This document shows positions 18,866 to 27,093 of a stretch of DNA of 64,000 bases, piece by piece; position 1 is the first letter of the stretch, and the number at the start of each line of letters is the position of its first letter. Source of the stretch: Thermoplasmata archaeon (GTDB lineage Archaea > Thermoplasmatota > Thermoplasmata > Lutacidiplasmatales > UBA184). The position numbers were made by a program, and so were the translations under genes. The notes under the pieces were generated by a model. It worked only from the letters and a program-made list of their open reading frames with translations, made no database searches and was not told where the DNA came from. The stretch spans positions 1 through 64,000 of the forward strand of contig JAKAYL010000002.1 of NCBI GenBank assembly GCA_021809545.1, in the 5' to 3' direction.

Positions 18866-19875
18866 CACAGACCAAGTCGCCCCGGTCAAAGGGGGAGTAT
18901 CTCAGCTCCCGCAGCCACAATCGCAGGGAACGGATGCGGCGCATCATGAAGTCGCCCCTCTTCGAGCCCCTCGTGGCCGTCGCCGTCATCCTCCTGATCG
19001 TGACCTCGCTCTTCGCCTACACCGGCACCTGGCCGCCGATGGTGGTCATCGAATCCCAGAGCATGCAGCACGGGTACAACGATGTGCCCGGCATCATCAA
19101 CACGGGGGACATCGTCCTTGTCAAGCACGAGGTCAACACCCAGGATCTGACGACCTACGTGGAGGGTGAGGTCAACGGTTTCTCGACCTATGGGGAGTAC
19201 GGGAACGTCCTGCTCTACATCCCCCACGATGCCCTAGGGGACGTCCTGAGCACCACCCCTGTCATCCACCGGGCCATCGTTTACCTCCAGTACGACGGGG
19301 CCTCGGGATACTCCTTCCCTTCGGTCTTTGCGCTGAATTGTCCCACCCAGTATGTGGTGATCAATCCCGTGGGAGTGCGTACGTGCCCGACCTACCCGTC
19401 GGAACCCGAGCTCGGCCAGCTCGTCCTCTACGGGGTCGGCTGGCAGGGGGTCACGGTCGACATCAATCTCAACGCCCTGATTCAGCAACGGGAGACCTAC
19501 TCGGGGTACATCACGATGGGGGACAACAACATCAACTACGGTTCGAACCCCGCTTCGGGGGAATACGATCAGCAAGGGGGATGCCTCATCTCCTGCCTGG
19601 TGCAGCCCAGCTGGATCGAGGGCGTGGCCCGGGGGATGATCCCCTGGTTCGGGGCGCTGAAACTGTGGCTGGAGGGGAACAGCGGCGAAGTGCCATCCCA
19701 GACGTGGGTCTATCTTGCCGTCTCGATCCTGGCGATCATCGCTATTCCCCAGGTTCTTCCCTGGACCTACCGACGTCTTCGGGATAAGCTTCAGAGCCGG
19801 CATGGGGGGCGAGATTCGGAAGATGAGGAGGCTTCCCCGCCAGATAGCCGTCCACCCAAGACAGGCCCTCCTTGA
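18862..19875 (+). CDS. Signal peptidase I-like (S26) membrane protease
   Basis: PMVVIESQSMQHGYNDVPGIINTGDIVLVKHEV around the catalytic Ser; N- and C-terminal TM segments; ATGA overlap with preceding gene. Confidence 0.82.
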   Translation: MTQTKSPRSKGEYLSSRSHNRRERMRRIMKSPLFEPLVAVAVILLIVTSLFAYTGTWPPMVVIESQSMQHGYNDVPGIINTGDIVLVKHEVNTQDLTTYVEGEVNGFSTYGEYGNVLLYIPHDALGDVLSTTPVIHRAIVYLQYDGASGYSFPSVFALNCPTQYVVINPVGVRTCPTYPSEPELGQLVLYGVGWQGVTVDINLNALIQQRETYSGYITMGDNNINYGSNPASGEYDQQGGCLISCLVQPSWIEGVARGMIPWFGALKLWLEGNSGEVPSQTWVYLAVSILAIIAIPQVLPWTYRRLRDKLQSRHGGRDSEDEEASPPDSRPPKTGPP

Positions 19876-21334
19876 GAGCCAACGGCAACTGAGAGAGGAT
19901 GTCCGAGGCCCGGATCCCGTAGCTCTGCTTTTCAAAGAGCCCTAGGGAGGCGTGGCCGATCCAGTAGGAGCTCAGGCGAGCCGCCTGGAAGGCGGTCAAC
20001 CGGCGGGCCATGAGCGAAGCGGCGAGGCCCGAAAGGACGTCCCCCGCACCCCCCACGACGAGCGAGGGGTGATGGGTCGTGTTCTCCCGGAGGTCGTGAC
20101 CGTCCGTGATGACGTCGATGTCGCTCTTGTAGAGCAGCGTGGCCCCCAACTGGTGGGCAAGCTTGCTGAGTTGCTCCCGGCGCTCGATCCGCTTCACCGA
20201 AACGTCGTAGCCGACGATGCGGTAGAGCTCGCGACGGTTAGGGGTGAGGAGGAGCTTCTCGTGGACGTCCCCAAACAGGGGACGGGTCTCCCGGATCGCG
20301 GCGAGCCGGGTGCCGTCGGCGTCGAGCACCACGGGGATCCGAGGAAGGCTCCGCTCGAGGAGCGCCGAGAACGCCTGGACCGTACCGTGGTCGAAACCGG
20401 CGCCGTTCCCGACTAGGAGTGCGTCGGGGTGAAGGCTCTCCACGGTCTTCCAGAGCTCGTCCGAATCTCCGGCGGAAAAGGTCCCGTCCCGGCCGACGCT
20501 CCGGACGATGAGATCCGGCGAATATCCGCGGATGATCGTGGCCGCCGGCTCGGGCGCCACGACGAACACCATGTCGACACCCGCGGAGAGAGCGGAAAGG
20601 GCCGCCAGCGCGGGAGCCCCGGTGTAGGGCCCGCCCCCGACGACCACGAGCCGGCCGCTGTCCCCCTTCGAGGTCGACTTCCCGGGTCGGGGAAAGAAGA
20701 GGTACTCCCCAGGACCGGTCTCCTCGAGAGATTCCCTGGGGAACCCGATGGAACGGATCACGACCTCCCCTACATCGGCGTGGGTCATGCCTTCCTTCGG
20801 AACCTCGAGCGCGACCGTCCACCGGGGACGGAGCGCGGTGGAAGTGCCCAGACCGGTCGGAAGATCCACCGAGAGCACGTCGACCCCGGACTCCCGGATC
20901 GCTTTCACGGCGGAGAGATACGGCTCCCGGAGCTCATCCCTCCCCCCGGTCCCGATCATGGCATCGACGACGACGTCCAACTCCTTGAGCTTCGAGACGT
21001 CGGGAACCCCGATGTTGATCCCGGGGAAGTCCACGATCATCTCGAAGCGGCGCCGGGCCGCCCGGGTGCGGATATCACGCCGGTGGACGATGAGCCATAG
21101 ATCGACGGCGTAGCCCTTGCTACGGAGGTAGAGAGCGGCGGCGAACCCGTCGCCCCCGTTATTGCCCCCTCCGCAAACGATCCCGATCCGACCCTCGGGA
21201 GGAGCCCGGGCATGCTTGGCCGCTTCCTCGGCGACGGCACGCCCCGCGTGGTCCATCAGGTTGTCAATGGTCGCCCCCCGGGCGACCGCGTTCGCCTCGA
21301 GGACGGCGACGTCAGCGAGCCCGTACGGCCGCAT
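19742..21334 (-). CDS. nnr: Bifunctional NAD(P)HX epimerase/dehydratase
   Basis: IGIVCGGGNNGGDGFAAALYLRSKGY (epimerase); LLTPNRRELYRIVGYDVSVKRI, HPSLVVGGAGDVLSGLAASLMAR (dehydratase). Start trimmed to ATG at 21334. Confidence 0.9.
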   Translation of the reverse strand: MRPYGLADVAVLEANAVARGATIDNLMDHAGRAVAEEAAKHARAPPEGRIGIVCGGGNNGGDGFAAALYLRSKGYAVDLWLIVHRRDIRTRAARRRFEMIVDFPGINIGVPDVSKLKELDVVVDAMIGTGGRDELREPYLSAVKAIRESGVDVLSVDLPTGLGTSTALRPRWTVALEVPKEGMTHADVGEVVIRSIGFPRESLEETGPGEYLFFPRPGKSTSKGDSGRLVVVGGGPYTGAPALAALSALSAGVDMVFVVAPEPAATIIRGYSPDLIVRSVGRDGTFSAGDSDELWKTVESLHPDALLVGNGAGFDHGTVQAFSALLERSLPRIPVVLDADGTRLAAIRETRPLFGDVHEKLLLTPNRRELYRIVGYDVSVKRIERREQLSKLAHQLGATLLYKSDIDVITDGHDLRENTTHHPSLVVGGAGDVLSGLAASLMARRLTAFQAARLSSYWIGHASLGLFEKQSYGIRASDILSQLPLALKEGLSWVDGYLAGKPPHLPNLAPHAGSEAYPEDVGRSREEPGE

Positions 21335-21771
21335 TATGCGCGTTTGGCCCCCGCATCTCCCTCGAGAGGAACCTGGCCGAAGACGTCCATCGTCTGGGGG
21401 AGAAGCTTTCTCCGGCTCAGGTACGCCGCCTGGGTGCGTGTATAGCGGAACATGATGTCGGCCTTGCCGGACTGGAACTCCCAGGGGCTGACGACGAGGA
21501 GGTCCCCCTCGCGGATCCACATCTTCTTCTTGAGACGTCCGGTGATTCGGCCCATGCGGGAGACGTTGTCCTCACAAACGACCCGGATCCTTCCCGCGCC
21601 CAGGAGCTGGTTGGCGATGGCATAGATCTGTCCCTTGTCCCTGCGAGGGAGCGGGAACCGGCCGACGCCCTCCCCACCATCGACGGTGGTCTCGGTCTGG
21701 ACGGGCGCTTCCTCCTCCTTCTTCTCGGGGGACTTCCCCTCATCAGGCGCTGGAGTAGGTTCGTCTTCCAC
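21334..21771 (-). CDS. Translation initiation factor aIF-1A with an N-terminal acidic extension
   Basis: GVGRFPLPRRDKGQIYAIANQLLGAGRIRVVCEDNVSRMGRITGRLKKKMWIREGDLLVVSPWEFQSGKADIMFRYTRTQAAYL; probable GTG start. Confidence 0.88.
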   Translation of the reverse strand: MEDEPTPAPDEGKSPEKKEEEAPVQTETTVDGGEGVGRFPLPRRDKGQIYAIANQLLGAGRIRVVCEDNVSRMGRITGRLKKKMWIREGDLLVVSPWEFQSGKADIMFRYTRTQAAYLSRRKLLPQTMDVFGQVPLEGDAGAKRA

Positions 21772-21799
21772 GGTGAGGTGCCCAATCGTCGAATCTATT

Positions 21800-22390
21800 T
21801 CAACTAGACCAAGGGCGGCCCGACTTTCCCAACCAATCGGCGAGCCGGGAGAGGTCCGACTGCCAGCGCTCGGCGTACGCCTTACGTCGGAAGGTCGCGG
21901 CCGGATGGAGCAGGGGCACGAGCGGGCGCTGCTCCCAGGAAAGAAGGGAACCCGCAACCTCCGTCACCCGTCCGACCTCGGGAAGGAGTGCGTGGAGGGC
22001 GTTGTCGCCCAACGTCACGACAAACCGGGGGTCGAGCAGATGGAGCTTCAGTCGGAGCCAATCGGTGCACGCCGTGGCGGCCTTCCGGTCGAAGACGTTC
22101 GCTTCGGGCCGGCACATGATCACGTTGGTGATCCCGTACTCGTCCTCGGTGAGGCCGAGGCGGGCTATGGCCGCGGAGAGCGTCTTCCCCGCACGCCCGA
22201 CGAAGGGGACACCGAGCCGGTCCTCCTCGGCCCCCGGAGCTTCTCCGAGGAAGAGGAGCTTGGGTGTCGGACTTCCCCGGTAGATCACGACGTGGTTCCG
22301 GGATCGGGAGAGGTGGCAACGGAGGCAGCCGGACATTTCCTTGGACGCGGCGTCCCAGGACCGCTGCCGGTCCTCCCGGAGGGGGTTCAA
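21800..22390 (-). CDS. Uracil-DNA glycosylase (family 4/5-like, Fe-S)
   Basis: CLRCHLSRSRNHVVIYRGSPTPKLLFLGEAPGAEEDRLGVPFVGRAGKTL; YGITNVIMCRPE; VVTLGDNALHALL; LLHPAATFRR; TTG start at 22390 overlapping upstream stop is inferred. Confidence 0.87.
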   Translation of the reverse strand: MNPLREDRQRSWDAASKEMSGCLRCHLSRSRNHVVIYRGSPTPKLLFLGEAPGAEEDRLGVPFVGRAGKTLSAAIARLGLTEDEYGITNVIMCRPEANVFDRKAATACTDWLRLKLHLLDPRFVVTLGDNALHALLPEVGRVTEVAGSLLSWEQRPLVPLLHPAATFRRKAYAERWQSDLSRLADWLGKSGRPWSS

Positions 22391-23688
22391 AGCTCCTTGT
22401 AGGCCGCGTAGAGGTCGCGCAGCATGCGGATCCGGCCGACCTTGCCCCGGGCGACGGCCTTCTTCACGATCTCGCCCGTGTGGAGCTTCGGCTGGCTCTT
22501 CTCCGTCATCATATCGTGGAACGCCTGGGTCATGACCGCCGGGTACTGCGTGTAGATGCGCTCGTTCCACTTGACCTTCCCCACCTTCCGGAACTTCCGG
22601 AAGTCGGGTAGGATGCTGGCCTCCTCGAGGCGCGTCCCGTACGAAGCAAGGGTGGCGGCGGAGAAATCCTTCTTCTTTTGGGCTTCGAGCCCCGTGTCGG
22701 CGGCCAAGATCCCGCTGCGGATGGCGTAGTTCATCCCCTGGATGAGGATCCCGTTGGAGAAGACGAAACCCGCGGCGTCTCCGGCCACAAGGAACCCGTC
22801 CCCCCAGAGGAGATCGGGAGCGCTCGCTTGCCCGTCGGCGATGAGCTTCGCCCCATACTCCACCAGTTCGGCGCCCCGGAGGTAGGGGGCGATCGCGGGA
22901 TGGGACTTGAACCGCTCTATGAGGTCGTGCGAGGCCAGTTTCTGTCCCTTGAGCGAGGCGATGTTCACGATGATGCCCAAGGAGAGAGTGTCGGCGTTCG
23001 TGTACAGGAAGCCTCCGGCCATGATGCCCGGGGGCAGGAAGCCTAGGACCCACTCCTGGGCCCGGCCGCTACCGGGGGCGACCTGGAACCGGTCGTCGAT
23101 CGCTTCCCGGGAGAGCTTGAAGACCTCCTTGACGCCGAGCTCGGTGTGGTGCTCGTCCAGGCGCGGCCGCTTGCGGATGAAGGTGCCCAGGGTGATGCGG
23201 GAGTTCGTGCCGTCACAGATGATCGTGAGCGGGGCCCCGACTACCTCCCCTCCCTGCACGACGCCGTGCACGCGGCCGTTCTCGATATTGAGCTTCTCGA
23301 CGGGGACCTGGCTGATGACCGTCGCCCCCGCCTCCTCCGCTTTCTTGGCGAGCCAGGAGTCCGTGCGCGCCCTCAGGACGCTGTGGGCGTTGTACGGCGG
23401 CTTCGCCCAGTCCGCATCCTCGTACTCGAAGGAGAGCGCCCGGTCCGGGGTCAGAAAGCCGAAGCGCTTGGAGACGATGTGCCGCTCGAGGGGCATCTCC
23501 TCCCGCCATTTCGGGACCAACGCATCCAGATCGTGACCCCAGAGAATTCCCCCGGAAAGATTCTTCGCGCCGGGTTCTTCCCCGCGTTCGATCAGGAGGA
23601 CATTCGCTCCTCCCTTAGCAAGCCGGAGCGCGGCGGCGCTCCCCGCCAGCCCCGCGCCAACTACGATGACGTCAAAATCGTCGGCCAT
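22387..23688 (-). CDS. FixC-like / geranylgeranyl reductase-family flavoprotein
   Basis: MADDFDVIVVGAGLAGSAAALRLAKGGANVLLIERGEEPGAKNLSGGILWGHDL; DGFLVAGDAAGFVFSNGILIQGMNYAIRSGILAADT. Confidence 0.85.
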   Translation of the reverse strand: MADDFDVIVVGAGLAGSAAALRLAKGGANVLLIERGEEPGAKNLSGGILWGHDLDALVPKWREEMPLERHIVSKRFGFLTPDRALSFEYEDADWAKPPYNAHSVLRARTDSWLAKKAEEAGATVISQVPVEKLNIENGRVHGVVQGGEVVGAPLTIICDGTNSRITLGTFIRKRPRLDEHHTELGVKEVFKLSREAIDDRFQVAPGSGRAQEWVLGFLPPGIMAGGFLYTNADTLSLGIIVNIASLKGQKLASHDLIERFKSHPAIAPYLRGAELVEYGAKLIADGQASAPDLLWGDGFLVAGDAAGFVFSNGILIQGMNYAIRSGILAADTGLEAQKKKDFSAATLASYGTRLEEASILPDFRKFRKVGKVKWNERIYTQYPAVMTQAFHDMMTEKSQPKLHTGEIVKKAVARGKVGRIRMLRDLYAAYKEL

Positions 23689-23697
23689 CCCCGGAGA

Positions 23698-24369
23698 TCA
23701 CCGAGACGTGGGAGCAGGAGTCGGCTGGGGACGCGTCACTCCCGCGAGGCGTTCCTGGTTGTCTTCCACGAGCTTCTGGAACTTCGTCGGCTTGGGGAAG
23801 CCGGGCCAAAGCTCATTCCCGAGGGAGTTCGCCGCGCCGGATTCCGCGCTCAACCGGATGGTCCCGTAGCCAAGGGCCCTCTGCCCCAGGGATTGCTTGA
23901 CCTCGATCCCGCGGATCTGACGGAGCTGAACCTCATCAAAGTCCTTGGAGACGATCCCCTTCTGACGGATGAACCGGGTGTTCGTCAGGGCGTACACGGT
24001 GGCGGCCCTCCGGAACCAGCGCTCCGCAAGGAACAGGATGGCGATCAGCAGGAGGACCAGTGCGACGATGACCTGCCAGGATTCGACCGACGTCGCTCCG
24101 ACGAGAAAATTGAGCCAGGACGGGATCGTAGGAAGGTAGCTCGAGACCTGTGCGTTCAAGGCCCGGGAAAGGGAGTCGTACACGAGGAAGTCGTAAACGA
24201 GCACCAGGAAGAGGAAGAACAGCGGAGGAGGGAAGTAAAGGAAGCCGGAAGGACGCCCTTCCCAGACGAATTCCTCCTCGGAGCCGAGGAAGGTGGCCGT
24301 CATGAGGTTGGGCAACTTCTTGGGGGCCGCCACGGGCTTGCTCTGGGTGTCAGCTACCTTACGGGCCAT
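23698..24369 (-). CDS. Membrane protein with bacterial PH-like (DUF304-type) domain
   Basis: Two TM segments then TVYALTNTRFIRQKGIVSKDFDEVQLRQIRGIEVKQSLGQRALGYGTIRLSAESG. Confidence 0.75.
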   Translation of the reverse strand: MARKVADTQSKPVAAPKKLPNLMTATFLGSEEEFVWEGRPSGFLYFPPPLFFLFLVLVYDFLVYDSLSRALNAQVSSYLPTIPSWLNFLVGATSVESWQVIVALVLLLIAILFLAERWFRRAATVYALTNTRFIRQKGIVSKDFDEVQLRQIRGIEVKQSLGQRALGYGTIRLSAESGAANSLGNELWPGFPKPTKFQKLVEDNQERLAGVTRPQPTPAPTSR

Positions 24370-24708
24370 AGGTCTTCCTTTCGGGGGAAACCTAGGGAAG
24401 ATATATATTGGGGGGGTCGAGCGGACAGGACAATTAGGGGCCCTTGGCGACCGGAAAGAGGCCCCCCGCTCATTCCGTGAAGTTTCCGGTGCCGGATCTC
24501 CCAACGCAGACCGACTCGCCCACCGCAAAAGTCATGGCCATCAATGGGCCTGAGGACTTCACGCGGGATCTTTCCAAGTTGCGGGTCGGAGCTCGCGAAG
24601 ACGACTCGGGTCACGTTCCTCGATAATTGAAGTGGATTTCCGAAGGATTGCCCATGGGGGCAGGTTCGCGTCCCGGAGAGAAGGTCAGGCTCCGGTCGAC
24701 TGGGGCTG

Positions 24709-27081
24709 TTACTGTTCTTCGGATGGAGGAGTGTCTCCCGAGGAGGCATCGGAGGACTCCGACGCGTTCCCGGAGGAAGAATCATCCGAGTTCCCCTCGC
24801 CACCGGAGTTCTCCGAGGACGGGGTCCCGTCAGGGGCCGCTTCGGTGGTCATACCTGAGACGGCGCCTGCGGCCGCGGCGTAGCGGGCTTGCCGCTCCAT
24901 CCTGCGCCGCTTCCGGAGCTCTCGCTTGCTGAGCTTCTCGGGAGGCGGGGAAGCGGGGGCGGGGTCAGCAACGGAGGGCTCAGAAGAAGGGGGCGCCTCC
25001 GGAGCCGCTTCGGGAGCCGACGGCTCGGAAGTAGATGGCTCCGGGGATGTTTCCGGTTCTACAGGGGGTGAGGATACGGGCTCTTCGGGCGCGGCGGCGG
25101 GCTCGGCCGCCGGGGGTTGAGGCTCGGCAGGGGCTTCCGCAACCGCGCTTCCCACTGCGACGGCGGCAACTCCTGCCTCAAGTTCCGAGGGGGGAACCCC
25201 CGAGGGTCCGGTGGGGCCCGAAGGGGCCGGCGCCGACATCGCCTCCTCAGGCTCGCCCTTCTTGCGGCGCCGGATCGCGACCAGCAGGACGAGGAGGACG
25301 ATGAGGAGGAGTAGGACGAGGAGAATGAGCCACAGATAGCTTCCGATCACATTGGTCGGCTGGGGCGCGGAGGTCGTGATGGTCACGGTGTGCGTCACCT
25401 TGTAGCTCGCTCCCGCGGAGTCGTTGACCCAAACGGAGATCGTGTAGGTCCCGGCGCTGGTCCAGGTGTGGGACTCGTTCGCCAGCCCGTTCGCGACCAG
25501 CGTCCCATCTCCAAAGTCCCAGGTGTACTTGTAGGCGGGGACTCCCCCGGTTGCACTGACGGTGAAACTGAGGGGGGTGCCTGCGCTGCCGTTGGAGGGC
25601 CCTGTGAGCGTTGCCACCAAGGTGGGCGGGGGAGGTGCCTGGGTCACCTTCACGACGACCGAGCTCGTGGCCGTGACGTTGTAGAAGTCGGTGACGACGA
25701 CACTGAACGTGTAGCTCCCCGCGGCGGAGAGGGTGTCGTTGAAGGTGTTGCCCGGCTGGACCTTGAGGACGGTGCTCCCAAGCTTGAAGAGATAGCTGTA
25801 AGGGGAGAAACCGCCCTTTGCCGTGGCCACGAGCTCGGTGGTGAGCGGGGCATTGCCACTGACCTTAGAGGCGGCGAGAGCGACCGTCACGGAGGGGACC
25901 ACCGGGAGGACGAGGCTCGTGCTGGCGGAGATCCCGGTCGCATTCGTACCGGTGACGTTCACGGTGTAGTTCCCGGAGGCGGTGTAGACATGCTGCACCG
26001 TGGCCGAGGAGGTGGGTCCGAGAGAGGTCGTGTCACCGAAGGAGAAGAGGTACTGGAGTGCGGTCGACGATCCCGAGACGGTGGCCGTGAAGGAGGTGTT
26101 GGCCCCGACCTCGCTGGGGGAAGGATTCGGGAGGAGAGAGATCGTGAAGCCCACCGACACGGTCAGGGAGTAGATGGGGGAATCTACCCGATAGTTGCTC
26201 GTCGCGTTGAAGGCCGTGACGTTGAAGGAATAGGTGCCAGGACGCTGGTAGGCGTGACCAGCAACATTGGTGCCGGGGGCCGTGAGTCCGGAGTTGTTCC
26301 CATCTCCGTAGGTGAAGAAGTAGCGCCAACCCGCACCGGCGGGGGAGAGCACTGCGGTGAAGTTCACCGTCTGCCCTGCCTTGGGAGCGGGAGGCGACCA
26401 GACCATCGTCAGCGATGGGATGGCGAGCACCGTGACGGGGCTCGTGGCATTGGCAGAGGTGTTCCCGGCAGCGGTGACGGTCACGTTGGCGGGGAAGGTC
26501 CCTGCGCTCGCGTAGGCATGGACGGTGGTATTGATGGAGGTCGTCAACAACGGGGAGCCGTCCCCGAAATTCCAGAGATAGGAGTACGGGGGCAGTCCAC
26601 CCCGGGTGGTGGCGGTGAGGGTCACGTTCTGGCTCACGTACGCGGGGGTGGGAGTGACGGAGAGCGCGACCGTGAGATTCTGCGCCAGAAGGGTCACGTT
26701 GCACCAGCTGCCAGGGTACTTGGTGTTGACCGTCGTGTTGTTGGTTCCATGGGCGCCAAAGTAGTTCGCCGTTACGGTGACTAGATCCCCGTTCGTCGAA
26801 TTCGTCAGGCTGCTGACCTGGTACTCTCCGAGCGAGTCCGTGACGGTGCTTTGAGAGGTGTTCGCAGTGGTGTCGTTGACGTAGACTTGGGCACCGGAAA
26901 TGTGCGTGCCGTTCTTGAGAACGACGAACCCGTACACGTAATAGGGGCTGGGAGGGGGCTTGGCGAGCGCTACCCCGCCGTTACCGAGGAGGGCCAGGGA
27001 GAGGGATGTCCCGAGGATCAGCAGCGTTGCGATCAGCGAAAGGATTTCCCTACTATTCTGTCCCTTAATTCTCACGCCCAC
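24709..27081 (-). CDS. Surface protein with CarboxypepD_reg-like N-module, PKD domains, TM anchor and long low-complexity cytoplasmic tail
   Basis: 790 aa; PYYVYGFVVLKNGTHISGAQVYVNDTTANTSQSTVTDSLGEYQVSSL; repeated YLWNFGDGSP-type PKD motifs; SYLWLILLVLLLLIVLLVLLVAIRRRKK; GTG start. Confidence 0.82.
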   Translation of the reverse strand: MGVRIKGQNSREILSLIATLLILGTSLSLALLGNGGVALAKPPPSPYYVYGFVVLKNGTHISGAQVYVNDTTANTSQSTVTDSLGEYQVSSLTNSTNGDLVTVTANYFGAHGTNNTTVNTKYPGSWCNVTLLAQNLTVALSVTPTPAYVSQNVTLTATTRGGLPPYSYLWNFGDGSPLLTTSINTTVHAYASAGTFPANVTVTAAGNTSANATSPVTVLAIPSLTMVWSPPAPKAGQTVNFTAVLSPAGAGWRYFFTYGDGNNSGLTAPGTNVAGHAYQRPGTYSFNVTAFNATSNYRVDSPIYSLTVSVGFTISLLPNPSPSEVGANTSFTATVSGSSTALQYLFSFGDTTSLGPTSSATVQHVYTASGNYTVNVTGTNATGISASTSLVLPVVPSVTVALAASKVSGNAPLTTELVATAKGGFSPYSYLFKLGSTVLKVQPGNTFNDTLSAAGSYTFSVVVTDFYNVTATSSVVVKVTQAPPPPTLVATLTGPSNGSAGTPLSFTVSATGGVPAYKYTWDFGDGTLVANGLANESHTWTSAGTYTISVWVNDSAGASYKVTHTVTITTSAPQPTNVIGSYLWLILLVLLLLIVLLVLLVAIRRRKKGEPEEAMSAPAPSGPTGPSGVPPSELEAGVAAVAVGSAVAEAPAEPQPPAAEPAAAPEEPVSSPPVEPETSPEPSTSEPSAPEAAPEAPPSSEPSVADPAPASPPPEKLSKRELRKRRRMERQARYAAAAGAVSGMTTEAAPDGTPSSENSGGEGNSDDSSSGNASESSDASSGDTPPSEEQ

Positions 27082-27093
27082 ATCACCTGTTGT

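Noticed and set aside
25390-26784. 464-aa plus-strand ORF
   Set aside because: Antisense to the PKD surface protein; Gly/Arg/Glu-rich artefact
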